Position numbers and translations under genes: made by a program. From DATFVA01 sp963764235 (GTDB lineage Bacteria > Bacteroidota > Ignavibacteria > Ignavibacteriales > Ignavibacteriaceae): DNA of 64,000 nt. This document shows positions 45,603-55,141 of the stretch, in pieces. The notes beneath the pieces are model-generated. The model saw only the letters and a list, made by a program, of their open reading frames with translations, did not search any database and was not told where the DNA came from. Each line of letters opens with the position of its first letter. Within the stretch, counting starts at the first letter, position 1. The stretch is from contig CAVXRO010000009.1 of the NCBI GenBank assembly GCA_963764235.1, positions 1 to 64,000 of the forward strand. Reading direction: 5' to 3'.

Positions 45603-46955
45603 ATGAAAATTGACAAAAATTTTATAATCAGATTTCCGGGAATCATCTATTTGATGTTATTCTGTAATTTCATCGCTTTTCCCAGCCCCAATTCAAATGT
45701 TACGATTCATTTTACTGGAATGTCGCCTCATCTGAATCAGAATCTTTATTTAAGAGTTGTGGACAAAGGAACCATGAAAGAAACCGGAAGAACGATGCTG
45801 CAGATTACTACCGCTGATTTTGATGTTGTACTCGATGCTGTAACAGCAGGGAAAAGTTATTTTGTTGATTTCTTTGCTGATGTAAATTCTAATGGATTGT
45901 ATGATGCACCTCCGACTGACCATGCATGGAGATTAGAACTGGATAATGCTGCCGGTAACGATGAACTGAATTTTTCTCACAACACAAATTTTACGGATAT
46001 AAAATGGGTTTACATGTTTACGATGAATTTTACCGGTATGACACCTCATGTTGGTCAAATGCTGGAACTCAGGGTGGAAGATAATCTCACTAATAAAGAG
46101 GTAGATAGGATCAGGATACCTTCAATATCTTCGGCAGATTTTACGATACAAATTCCAGGATTAAAATTAAATACAGAGTATAAGGTTGAGTTTTATGCCG
46201 ATTTGAACGGCAACGGTTTATATGATTCTCCCCCGACAGATCACGCCTGGAGAGTTGATTTTACAGATAATTCGGGCGATGAGACCCTGGACTTCAGTCA
46301 CAATACTAACTTCACCGACATCAACTGGAAATATCTGCTCACAGTTAATTTCCTTTCAATGACTCCTCATCTAGGGCAGCTTTTTGAACTCAGGGTTGTA
46401 AGGCAGGATAACCAAGAGGAAATCGGAAGAGTATCTTTACCCGCAATACTTGTTCAGGATTTTACTGTTTACATTCCCGGTATTGAGATCGAGCATGGAT
46501 ACAATATTGATTTCTATGCGGATTTTAACGGTAATGGTATTTATGATGCTCCGCCCACAGACCATGCCTGGAGACTGACGTTCAGCTCTTCGAATGGTGA
46601 TTTTGTACAGGACTTTACTCATAATACAAATTTTACCGATATACAGTGGCCTAATCCTACTACGATAAGAGAAACAGGAAATAATAGTATTTATGGTTAC
46701 GAATTACGTCAGAACTATCCGAACCCGTTTAATCCTTCAACCAAGATAGCCTTTACAATAGGCAAAACGGAGTTTGTATCTCTTAAGGTTTATAATTTGC
46801 TGGGGAAAGAGGTTTCAACCCTTGTAAACCGGAATCTGGCTGCCGGTTCATATACTGTTGATTTTAATGCTGAGAACCTTGCCAGTGGAATTTATATCTA
46901 CACTATCAGTACAGCTGGTTTCAGGAATACTCACAAAATGATTTTGATGAAATAA
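45603..46955 (+). CDS. secreted three-repeat protein with T9SS sorting domain
   Basis: A 450-residue exported protein; ATG 45603 lies five bases after GGAGG, so the upstream TTG is rejected. Three repeats of about 105 residues (about 28-133, 134-238, 239-345) each contain a FTGMTPHxGQxxELRV-like start, a DxNxNGxYDxPPTDHAWR loop and an end xFSHNTNFTDIxW. The Asp/Asn loop resembles calcium-binding dockerin-like loops. A sorting domain follows (YELRQNYPNPFNPSTK, ending KMILMK). The histidines and aromatic residues repeated in each unit could bind a metal. The function is unknown. The gene follows the CX4CH lipoprotein. Confidence 0.88.
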   Translation: MKIDKNFIIRFPGIIYLMLFCNFIAFPSPNSNVTIHFTGMSPHLNQNLYLRVVDKGTMKETGRTMLQITTADFDVVLDAVTAGKSYFVDFFADVNSNGLYDAPPTDHAWRLELDNAAGNDELNFSHNTNFTDIKWVYMFTMNFTGMTPHVGQMLELRVEDNLTNKEVDRIRIPSISSADFTIQIPGLKLNTEYKVEFYADLNGNGLYDSPPTDHAWRVDFTDNSGDETLDFSHNTNFTDINWKYLLTVNFLSMTPHLGQLFELRVVRQDNQEEIGRVSLPAILVQDFTVYIPGIEIEHGYNIDFYADFNGNGIYDAPPTDHAWRLTFSSSNGDFVQDFTHNTNFTDIQWPNPTTIRETGNNSIYGYELRQNYPNPFNPSTKIAFTIGKTEFVSLKVYNLLGKEVSTLVNRNLAAGSYTVDFNAENLASGIYIYTISTAGFRNTHKMILMK

Positions 46956-47075
46956 ATCTATGGATTGAGGAAGGTTTTCAATTGGTGGAAAAAGACTGCA
47001 TCTATGAAATCAGAGTTCACAATAACTCTATCATCGACGAGATTTTTACTGGGAGACCGCAGATCAACAGCCATA

Positions 47076-48269
47076 TCAAAGGACCGCGTTTAATAAGTAA
47101 AGAATGTATCCTGAAGCTGCACCGCCGAATACAACGTAAGCGGAATTTATTCTTTTGTATGTTAAAAAAGCGGAGGCACTTAAAAGTGCTATCAACAGGG
47201 TTTGCCAGCTGAATCCTTCAGCCGGGACGATAACCTCGGCTCCCAGTTTAACAGCAACAATAAACATTACTGCAAGTGCACTGACATTAACGGCATCAAG
47301 GAATTTTGATAGATAAACCGATTTCCTTATCCGGGGAACAATCGGGTTTAATATTAATACAAACACGAAGGAAGGGATGACTATCCCGATTGTCGCCAAT
47401 ACTGCCCCTGAAAGTCCTGCGATCTGGTACCCTATAAAAGTTGCCGATGAGAGGAGCGGACCCGGGGTAAACTGTCCCACTGCAATTGCATCCAGTAATT
47501 CTTTTCTTGTGAGCCAGTGAAGTCCCTGCACTAATTCACCGTTGAAATAGGCTACAAGAATGTACCCGCTTCCAAACCAGACGGCTCCTATTTTCAGGAA
47601 AGTTAAAAACAGTTTTGAAAGTGAAACGGATGTTTTTTCAATAGTCTGTGCTGCATTGTTCAGCATAATAAGAGGAAGCAAAATCAAAGGAGAGAATGAG
47701 CTTAGTTTTATCTTTTTCTGCGAGATTAAAAGGAATAGTGCTCCGAATATTCCGCCTGCCAGAATAGAATATATTTCATTTAGTCCGTATAAATTTAATA
47801 CAGCAACGGTTAAAGCTATCACTACCAATCTGCCGCTCAGATTTCTCTCTTCCCTTTTGATAGCTTTAACTCCCAGCCTGTATACAGCATTAAGAATAAT
47901 GATTATCACTGCAGGCTTTATGCCGTAAAGAAATGGTTCAACGGAAGGCAGGTTTCCATATAGAAGATAAAAATAAGCCAGCACCCCAGTAACGATTACT
48001 GATGTGATCATAAAGCATATTCCCCCTATGAATGCTCCCAAAATCCCTCCCCTATTGTAGCCTATATGGATGGCCATCTCAGTTGAATTGGGACCCGGAA
48101 TCAAATTCGTCGCGCCAACCAGGTCAAGGAAGTGCTGCCGGTCCATCCACTTACGTTTGGCAACGACTTCATCTTCGAAAATCCCTATGTGCACTGCGGG
48201 TCCGCCAAATGCGATAGCCCCAAGCTTAAGGAACAGCCTGGCGATTTCAATCAGGTTTGAGGTTTTGAT
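47076..48269 (-). CDS. chrA: chromate transporter, ChrA-like, with non-standard start
   Basis: A membrane protein of about 397 residues with two homologous CHR domains (FGGPAVHIGIFEDEV in the first, VWFGSGYILVAYFNGELV and FTPGPLLSSATFIGYQ in the second), as in full-length ChrA proteins that export chromate or related anions. The protein-like sequence starts upstream of the first usable codon (GTG 48194): KTSNLIEIARLFLKLGAIA precedes it. Only ATC at 48269 stands where an ATG is expected, seven bases after AAGG. Either an AUC start is used or the start has been mutated, giving a truncated product from GTG 48194. Confidence 0.85.
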   Translation of the reverse strand: MKTSNLIEIARLFLKLGAIAFGGPAVHIGIFEDEVVAKRKWMDRQHFLDLVGATNLIPGPNSTEMAIHIGYNRGGILGAFIGGICFMITSVIVTGVLAYFYLLYGNLPSVEPFLYGIKPAVIIIILNAVYRLGVKAIKREERNLSGRLVVIALTVAVLNLYGLNEIYSILAGGIFGALFLLISQKKIKLSSFSPLILLPLIMLNNAAQTIEKTSVSLSKLFLTFLKIGAVWFGSGYILVAYFNGELVQGLHWLTRKELLDAIAVGQFTPGPLLSSATFIGYQIAGLSGAVLATIGIVIPSFVFVLILNPIVPRIRKSVYLSKFLDAVNVSALAVMFIVAVKLGAEVIVPAEGFSWQTLLIALLSASAFLTYKRINSAYVVFGGAASGYILYLLNAVL

Positions 48270-48379
48270 CTTTATGCCTTCCCTGAAAGATTATTAAGGT
48301 ATTTCAATATATTCTCCCTGTAGTTTCAAAATTAGCTTTGAACCTCTTATTTTTCAATTCCTTTTCGGGAGTGCTGTCT

Positions 48380-49276
48380 TTAAGTTCTTTTGATGAGGAT
48401 GAGGGTTGCGTCATCGTCACGGGAAGGACAATAGGCAGAGAAATCATCCCTGATCCCATAAAATATTTCTTCGGCTGAAAGATGTTTCGTTTTTATCAAC
48501 TGCTGCTCAAGTTTGTCCTTTATATAATTCTGTTCACCGTTGTTCTGTTCGGTGAAACCGTCGCTGAACAGAAGAAGTATGTCCCCTTTCCCCATAACAT
48601 TAATGCTGTTAGTGGAATATTTGGTCTTGTAGCCGAAAATGCTCTTTGTGTGTACACCATCAATATCAGCTTCGGAAGGCAGGGTTCCTATGGGTACAAA
48701 GTTTATGAAATTCTGATCGTCAATATTCACTATTCTGTTAAATTCATTCGAAAATACCATAGGCAGCGGATGAGCAGCTGAAATAAACCTGAATTCGCCG
48801 TCGTTTTGTATCTCACCGTAGATAAGGGTCATGAACTTATCGATGCTGGATGACTGATAAAATCTCTGGTTGATTGTTTCAAAGAGATCTATTGTTATCT
48901 CACCAAACATTGTGAGCTCATAACTGGCACCGACAAGAAAAGCCTGGTGCAACATTGCATTAAGCAGATGATCTGTTATGCTGTGCCCTGAAACGTCCGA
49001 CAGCAGTATACCCGCTTTGTCTTTTAAGCCCTGCAGCTTGTTGCTTATGTCAATTCGTCCGGCTGTTTCAGCGCGACTGATTCTTTCGGGAAGATTAAAC
49101 CGCTTCGCGAAATCAACATAAATTATATGGTCGCCGCATACCTCACCCGATAAAGGAATTGTTTCACCATATATATCCAGTCCGTTAATTTCCGGGATCT
49201 CGCCGGGTGCCGGTTTAATGTTCCTGGCAATTTTCTGGAAGTTTAATATTTCGTTTCTCTCATCTATCATACGCAT
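48380..49276 (-). CDS. PP2C-type SpoIIE-domain phosphatase
   Basis: A 298-residue cytoplasmic protein. The metal-binding Asp residues of the SpoIIE/RsbU phosphatase fold are present in GEVCGDHIIYVDF, LLSDVSGHSITDHL, LLLFSDGFTEQNNG and the C-terminal PSRDDDATLILIK. There is no sensory domain beyond a short N-terminal segment. Such enzymes dephosphorylate anti-sigma antagonists in partner-switching systems, but no kinase or antagonist gene lies nearby. The start may be ATG 49276 or the next ATG two codons on. Confidence 0.9.
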   Translation of the reverse strand: MRMIDERNEILNFQKIARNIKPAPGEIPEINGLDIYGETIPLSGEVCGDHIIYVDFAKRFNLPERISRAETAGRIDISNKLQGLKDKAGILLSDVSGHSITDHLLNAMLHQAFLVGASYELTMFGEITIDLFETINQRFYQSSSIDKFMTLIYGEIQNDGEFRFISAAHPLPMVFSNEFNRIVNIDDQNFINFVPIGTLPSEADIDGVHTKSIFGYKTKYSTNSINVMGKGDILLLFSDGFTEQNNGEQNYIKDKLEQQLIKTKHLSAEEIFYGIRDDFSAYCPSRDDDATLILIKRT

Positions 49277-49351
49277 ATAACACCGTAAAAATTGAACATT
49301 AAAAATACGACTTTTACCGCAGATTTTAACAAAAAATTGATTATTAAATGA

Positions 49352-49507
49352 TTAAATTATTACGGCTTTCAGTATATACGTAATTGTAAGCAGCAGGCTG
49401 ATTACCGCTGAGATGATGCAGAGGATTAACGCCAGTCTGTATTTATTCTTATCGGTTTTAAAAAGCCTAAACCAAATAAAAAATGACCCAGTTAGTATAT
49501 GATGTAG
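49352..49507 (-). pseudogene. WecA/MraY-type glycosyltransferase C-terminal fragment
   Basis: Directly after the stop of the secreted protein gene, a - strand frame reads DRLHHILTGSFFIWFRLF, then a membrane helix and VII before TAA at 49352. The RLHHILT block resembles the HIHH loop of undecaprenyl-phosphate sugar-1-phosphate transferases, followed by their last membrane helix. There is no start codon and no catalytic Asp block. It is a relic about 50 codons long. Confidence 0.45.
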
Positions 49508-49511
49508 ACGG

Positions 49512-52500
49512 TCACTTTAATAAAAGTATTTTCTTTGCCTGTGTAAATCCTCCGGCGTTAAGCCTGCAGAAATAAACACCGCTGGAGACTGATCTGCCGT
49601 GATCATCTTTTCCGTCCCACGCGGCAATGTAAGATCCACCGGATCTGAAGTCATTGAAAAGTGTCTTTACTCTTGTACCGAGTGCATCATAGATTTCAAG
49701 GATTACCCTGCCCGGAGCTTTTATCAGGTATTTTATATTTGTTTGTGAGTTGAAGGGATTAGGATAGTTCTGCATCAGCATATATTCAAGAGGAACTTCT
49801 GTATCCTGGTTATCTTCGATACCTGTTGATATGTCGTAGAGTGACTGAATATCTGAATAAGAAATGGCATAATTATATATCCTGATATCATCCAGCACAC
49901 CGTTAAAATTATACTGGTTGTTGCCCGGAAGAACCTCTCCCATCATAAGATCAATATTTGTAGTTAAGATCTGTCCTGAAAATGTTGTAAAAGCATCCAG
50001 CTCACCGTTTATATAAATTTCATAATCGCTGCCATCATAGAGTACTGTAACATTATAAAGACTATCGGTCACCAGTTCAGTTTCTGAATCAAGATCTTTT
50101 GTTCCTGCATCGGTCTTCAAAGTCCATCTTATGTGTTTATCCGTCAGGGAGACCTTCCATCTGTTTTCCCAGTTGCCATGTGAAAGCGGGTATGATTCCC
50201 TCTCGTAAAACTGGCTCACCTTAATCCAGAAGTTAATGCTAATTGAATTTTGAAAGTTTAAGCTTGCGCTGCTCGGGACTTGAATATAGTCATTGATTCC
50301 ATCAAACCTGTAGGCACTGGCTGGATTGCCATGCCGGTCCGGCACAAGTATAGGCCCCGAAACGGTACCATTGTTGCTAAATCCGCTTTCATCATCTGCA
50401 TTACCATTAAAAGGATAATATGCTACCAAGTCGCCCGACTGGTGAATAGAAGTATCGCGCACAGAAACGCCGATGCTGTCGAACGCCTCACCTCCCCTTC
50501 CGTCACTGACAAGACAGGCTATATAATAATTACCGGCAGTCACCGGAGCTGTCCAGGTTACTTCAGCTCCGCTTCCGCTGATCGTTCCGGAACCTGGGGA
50601 CCATACATAAGTCAAAATATCTCCGTCAGGATCTTCTGCGGCACAGTAAATTTGAGAATCTGAACCCAGGTTAATTTTCCTGGGGTGAGCGGTCATTCCT
50701 GTAATTACGGGATCATTATTTATAAATTCCGTTACGTTTATATATATGGAATCTGATGCTGTTCCTCCATGGTCGTCATCTACGCTGCAGATGATAAGAT
50801 ATGATCCTTCAGTAGTTGGTGCCTGCCAGATTATTTCAGAACCGTTACCGGTAAAGCTTCCGCCTGACGCCTGCCATTGATATAATAATGGGTCGTCGTC
50901 TTTGTCTTCAGCGGTGCAGAATATATTGGTTGAGTCGCTGTATATCAGTACCTGATCTTCAGACGATAATGATTTAATTCTCGGCGGATAATTGGATACC
51001 GGCTGACCTGAAAGATAATCGATAACAATACCATTCACATAAGCTTTATCGAGGTCATAGGTTATTGTACTTCCGGAGGGAATAATCACTGCAATAACAG
51101 CGTCATCAGCCGGAATAGTGATTTGCGTATTCCCTGTGACCCCGCCGGTTATTACTGTGTTGGATACTGCATCGTAAATATCATGGGTACCTGTCCCTGC
51201 ATCAATAGTAACCTGTTTGTCTGATGTATATGGATTATAGTAAAGATAACTCGGGTAGGCATCAGGGAGAAAATAATCGGTTTTGAGTAGATCAAGCCGC
51301 AGGATCATACTTATATCAGTAGTATCGATGATGCCCCCGGCAATACCGATATGAGAAGAGCCATACAGCGCAAGGTTGGTTAATCCCCATCCACCGTTAA
51401 TAGCATCGCCGGTCGCGTAAGGACTAAATCCGTTCTGCGACTGACGGAGTGCTTCATGCCCTATATAAGAATCAGGATCATACTGATGCGCCCATTCTTC
51501 ACTGTCCTGGTTCTGATCGGGCAGGTAATTCGGGTAAAACAGCCTCGCTGCGTTTGCTGCATTAAGCACCCATTTACCGATAGCCCGGGCAAACCTGTCG
51601 TCATACCTTGTCATCGGTACAAGTGCCCCGATCTGTTCAAATGTATTCATCAGAAAGGCGTAATCGTTAGATCCATTTACCTCGCCAATCAATCCGTCTA
51701 CATCATAACCGCCCCAGCTGCCAACTATGGCTCCCCACTCTCTGAGGGGACCTACATCAAAGCACCAGTTTACCATTTTAGTAATGTTGTAGGCTGTTCC
51801 AAGTTCGGCATTCATTCTCGCGGCTGTTAGTACCCCGTATGGAAGCTGAAGTTCATATGAAGGATTAGAAGTAAGAGAATTAAGGAATTCCATACTCCAT
51901 TCCGCGCCAATCCTGTAATCTTCGTTTCCTGTTTCCTTATAAGCGTTATAGAAGATCCAGGCAAGAGCTCCGGCAGCTTCAGGCTCAGGAACACCCGTTG
52001 CGTAGGGCGTCATCGTCATAAGGTTAAATGCACGGTAATTCATATAAGGAACATGCCATGGGGTAGTACCCCCTCCCATAACCGATGCTGATTGCAGCCA
52101 GCGGTCAGCAATTTTTGTGAACTGGTATGAAAACTCGCCGAAGGGCGGGTACAGGTTATACAGCTGATAGAAAAAAATATTCGGCATCAAATCATACCAC
52201 CAGTCATCCCAGTTGCTGCCTGAAGGATGGTTCAGGTAAACATCGGCGCCATTTTCTTTATTAAAATATTCTTCACTCATCAGTACAAAATTATATCCGT
52301 TCTGACTGCTTTTATCGATACCAGAAAGAGTTGCTCCAACTACAGCGGGAATAAGATTTATGGCTTCGGATGAGGAAGGAAAAATGGTACCGACAACAGT
52401 ATGGAGTCCGAAACTATTGTCTTCAGGATAATTGATCGTATTAGTATTCAGCCAGATGAGCGGAAGATATTGTCCGAAGAGGTTAAAATCGAAGACGAGA

Positions 52501-52676
52501 TTATCGTACCCGGCAGCCGCCTGCTTCCAGTCCCTCATCTCATAGGGTGAAGGCATATTCGGCATCTGCTCTACCCTGTTAACATTAATCTGCTGGGCAG
52601 AGGCCTGTTTTATTAAAAAGAAGCTGAATAATATAAAGACAAGTACAGTCAATGTTTTTATTTTTTGCATCTTCAT
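49512..52676 (-). CDS. large secreted multidomain protein of the mannoside operon with T9SS sorting domain
   Basis: A 1054-residue protein with a signal peptide ending near ASAQ (residue 28). Residues about 40-470 look like an alpha/alpha-toroid (WDDWWYDLMPNIFF, EAAGALAWIFYNAY, RAIGKWVLNAANAA), a fold common in glycosidases and lyases. Then come two PKD-like domains (DKDDDPLLYQWQASGG, DPDGDILTYVWSPGSG), a LamG-like jelly roll (LVAYYPFNGNADDESG) and a sorting domain (YMLMQNYPNPFNSQTN, with WDGKDDHGRSVSSGVYFC). It would act at the cell surface, perhaps on mannan. It is the last gene of the operon; it starts one base after the beta-mannosidase stop, with GGAG within it. Confidence 0.9.
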   Translation of the reverse strand: MKMQKIKTLTVLVFILFSFFLIKQASAQQINVNRVEQMPNMPSPYEMRDWKQAAAGYDNLVFDFNLFGQYLPLIWLNTNTINYPEDNSFGLHTVVGTIFPSSSEAINLIPAVVGATLSGIDKSSQNGYNFVLMSEEYFNKENGADVYLNHPSGSNWDDWWYDLMPNIFFYQLYNLYPPFGEFSYQFTKIADRWLQSASVMGGGTTPWHVPYMNYRAFNLMTMTPYATGVPEPEAAGALAWIFYNAYKETGNEDYRIGAEWSMEFLNSLTSNPSYELQLPYGVLTAARMNAELGTAYNITKMVNWCFDVGPLREWGAIVGSWGGYDVDGLIGEVNGSNDYAFLMNTFEQIGALVPMTRYDDRFARAIGKWVLNAANAARLFYPNYLPDQNQDSEEWAHQYDPDSYIGHEALRQSQNGFSPYATGDAINGGWGLTNLALYGSSHIGIAGGIIDTTDISMILRLDLLKTDYFLPDAYPSYLYYNPYTSDKQVTIDAGTGTHDIYDAVSNTVITGGVTGNTQITIPADDAVIAVIIPSGSTITYDLDKAYVNGIVIDYLSGQPVSNYPPRIKSLSSEDQVLIYSDSTNIFCTAEDKDDDPLLYQWQASGGSFTGNGSEIIWQAPTTEGSYLIICSVDDDHGGTASDSIYINVTEFINNDPVITGMTAHPRKINLGSDSQIYCAAEDPDGDILTYVWSPGSGTISGSGAEVTWTAPVTAGNYYIACLVSDGRGGEAFDSIGVSVRDTSIHQSGDLVAYYPFNGNADDESGFSNNGTVSGPILVPDRHGNPASAYRFDGINDYIQVPSSASLNFQNSISINFWIKVSQFYERESYPLSHGNWENRWKVSLTDKHIRWTLKTDAGTKDLDSETELVTDSLYNVTVLYDGSDYEIYINGELDAFTTFSGQILTTNIDLMMGEVLPGNNQYNFNGVLDDIRIYNYAISYSDIQSLYDISTGIEDNQDTEVPLEYMLMQNYPNPFNSQTNIKYLIKAPGRVILEIYDALGTRVKTLFNDFRSGGSYIAAWDGKDDHGRSVSSGVYFCRLNAGGFTQAKKILLLK

Positions 52677-52677
52677 T

Positions 52678-55134
52678 TCAGTGCTCCAGGTAATTATTCA
52701 GGGAGTAGATCCTGATGTTTTCCCTGCTTATTCTTTTATTTCCTTTTATAATTTTCAGTTTTTTCTTTTCTCCCGGCAGTAGAATAAATCCTTTTTGGCT
52801 GAAGGTAATACCCGGATAATATACATCTACAAAGAACGCGGGACTGGCTGAAGTAAGTGTTATAAAATCATTCCCGGATTCGCGGGGGAGGGAAATTTTT
52901 ATACCGGGATCGGACAGGCTGATATGTTTCCATTCTTTTTCAGTATAAAAGTTTCTGTGAATAATGGTTCCGTCCTTGCTGTATAATGTTGCAATAAAAA
53001 CCAGGTTTTCAATCTCAGAAAATTTTCCGGTTTTTATCTTTTCAGCTTCAATGTATTTTCCTTTAGGTGCGGAGATCTTTCTTTTACTATTAAGAAAATT
53101 TCCTTTCAGAGGATTAACCGCCAGTGTTTCAAGTAAAAACTCCTCATCATCACCCTCATTCAGAACATAAATTTTCAAAGATGAACCAGATTTTCGGAAA
53201 TGCACTATTGTTTCCGAAAAGGCATCTTTAACAAAATAATACGCCAGTTTCGGTATATTCGACGAATCGATTAACGACCAGCTGGTTACCGGCCAACAGT
53301 CATTCAGCTGCCAGATAATGCTTCCGCTGGTTATTTTCCTGTTCCCTCTCCAGTGCTCCAGACATCTCTTAAGCGCCAGTCCCTGGCTCAACTGAGCAAG
53401 ATATATGAAATCCTCCCACCCTGTTCTGAGAGGGAGATGAGCGGCAAGAAAACGGATCACCCGCTCAGGACCTTCAATTTGCTTGTTATAATACTCAAAC
53501 CCGGAACCCTGTATTTTTCGTTTTCCCGCGGGCAATATCTTATTAAATGTATCAATGCAGGCGGGTCCCTGGAAACCAAATTCAGTTACAAATAAACTTT
53601 GGTCATTTTCCACCTTTGAATAATCGATCCAATTGCTCCAGATATCCCACTGATGCCTGTTGCCCGAAGACTGTGAATTAGGATCCTCATCTAATCCATA
53701 AGGTGATGTCGGCCAGTAAGGCGTGTCAGGGTCAAGGGATTTCATTAAAGATGGTATTACCTTATGAAAAATTTTATATCCCGGCATAACTTTATAAGAA
53801 CCTGAGAGATTCCGGTACCATATCCATTCATTCTCGTTGTTGCCGCACCAGACCGCTAAGCATGGATGGGTTCGAAGCCGCTCCACGTTTTGTGTAACTT
53901 CTTCAGAAACAGATTTCACGAATTCATCATCTTCGGGATAATTTTCGCAGGCGAACATAAAATCCTGCCAGATGAAGAGACCAAGTTTATCACAAAGATC
54001 ATAAAACTCATCATTTTCATATATGCCTCCACCCCATACACGTATCATATTTGCATTTGCGTCTGCAGCAAGAGTTAATAGTTCAGTGTATTTTTTTTTA
54101 TTCACCCGCGGCAGAAATGAATCAGCGGGAATCCAGTTCATACCTTTCATATAAATCAGCTTATTGTTAACCCTGAAACGGAATACGGGTTTCTTCTTAT
54201 CAGCAAGCTCAAGTTCAATTTTTCTGATCCCGACTTTCTTTTGAACTTCATCATAAATTTTTCCTGCGCTGCCGGTTAGACTAATACTGAGATCATACAA
54301 ATTTTGTTCTCCGCTGCCATTCGGCCACCATATGGAGGGATTATCAATTTCAAAACTCGCTGTATGTTTCTTATGATTAGCTGAAATGATTTCCCTGCGG
54401 TAAGAAACATTCTCCCTGGTTAAAGTAATTACCGCTTTCACAGGTTCTTTAGTATAAAGTTCTGCCTCAAACCCTATTTTAACCCGCGCCTTTCTTAATG
54501 TTAGTTTATCTGTATTAAATCTTACTGCTCTTATGACGGCTTTATTTACTTCAGTTAAATAAACAGAACGCCAGATTCCGGAAGTAGGGTAAGAAGGACC
54601 CCAGTCCCACCCGAAGGAATACTGCGCCTTCCTGATATGGACCCTGAATGAATCTTTCGCAAGCGACAGCTGGCCGTGTTTTTCTTCATTATTTAATGCA
54701 GTATCTACGGGTGAATCAAACCTGAGCTCAAGTATATTCATTCCTGAGTTCAGTACCTGATCAACATTAAATTCATACCGGGTAAACATATTTTCAGCCC
54801 GGCCGAGAAGCTTATGGTTCAGAAATATATCCGCCGCTGTATCAATTCCTTCAAACACAAGCTTTATAACCAAACTTCTGCTAATTTCTGAAGGGTAATT
54901 AAATTCTGTTCTGTAAGTCCAGCCGCTCTTTGATATCCAGTTATAGTTGTATTCATTCCTTTCTTTAAAAGGATTATCGATTAAGCCGGCATTCAGTAAA
55001 TCAGTATGGATGGTTCCGGGAACTTCTGACGGTATCCAATTCTTCAGCTTCTTCCAGGGGACTGTTTTATCCTGTAACGGCTTTCCGGTAAGCTTAACGC
55101 TCCAGTTATCATGCAGGTAAAACTTTTTACTCAT
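52678..55134 (-). CDS. GH2 beta-mannosidase
   Basis: An 818-residue protein with no signal peptide. The N-terminal jelly roll (VPGTIHTDLLNAGLIDNPF) and TIM barrel match GH2 beta-mannosidases. The acid/base Glu is in CGNNENEW (about residue 431) and the nucleophile Glu in VTEFGFQG (about residue 518). MIRVWGGGIYENDEFYDLCD is the highly conserved stretch before it. It removes terminal beta-mannose from oligosaccharides in the cytoplasm. It is translated next to its neighbours, seven bases after the upstream gene and one before the downstream gene. Confidence 0.94.
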   Translation of the reverse strand: MSKKFYLHDNWSVKLTGKPLQDKTVPWKKLKNWIPSEVPGTIHTDLLNAGLIDNPFKERNEYNYNWISKSGWTYRTEFNYPSEISRSLVIKLVFEGIDTAADIFLNHKLLGRAENMFTRYEFNVDQVLNSGMNILELRFDSPVDTALNNEEKHGQLSLAKDSFRVHIRKAQYSFGWDWGPSYPTSGIWRSVYLTEVNKAVIRAVRFNTDKLTLRKARVKIGFEAELYTKEPVKAVITLTRENVSYRREIISANHKKHTASFEIDNPSIWWPNGSGEQNLYDLSISLTGSAGKIYDEVQKKVGIRKIELELADKKKPVFRFRVNNKLIYMKGMNWIPADSFLPRVNKKKYTELLTLAADANANMIRVWGGGIYENDEFYDLCDKLGLFIWQDFMFACENYPEDDEFVKSVSEEVTQNVERLRTHPCLAVWCGNNENEWIWYRNLSGSYKVMPGYKIFHKVIPSLMKSLDPDTPYWPTSPYGLDEDPNSQSSGNRHQWDIWSNWIDYSKVENDQSLFVTEFGFQGPACIDTFNKILPAGKRKIQGSGFEYYNKQIEGPERVIRFLAAHLPLRTGWEDFIYLAQLSQGLALKRCLEHWRGNRKITSGSIIWQLNDCWPVTSWSLIDSSNIPKLAYYFVKDAFSETIVHFRKSGSSLKIYVLNEGDDEEFLLETLAVNPLKGNFLNSKRKISAPKGKYIEAEKIKTGKFSEIENLVFIATLYSKDGTIIHRNFYTEKEWKHISLSDPGIKISLPRESGNDFITLTSASPAFFVDVYYPGITFSQKGFILLPGEKKKLKIIKGNKRISRENIRIYSLNNYLEH

Positions 55135-55141
55135 TATTTCC

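Noticed and set aside
46982..47212. 76-codon + strand ORF
   Set aside because: It overlaps the end of the chromate transporter in antisense, with no ribosome binding site or family match.
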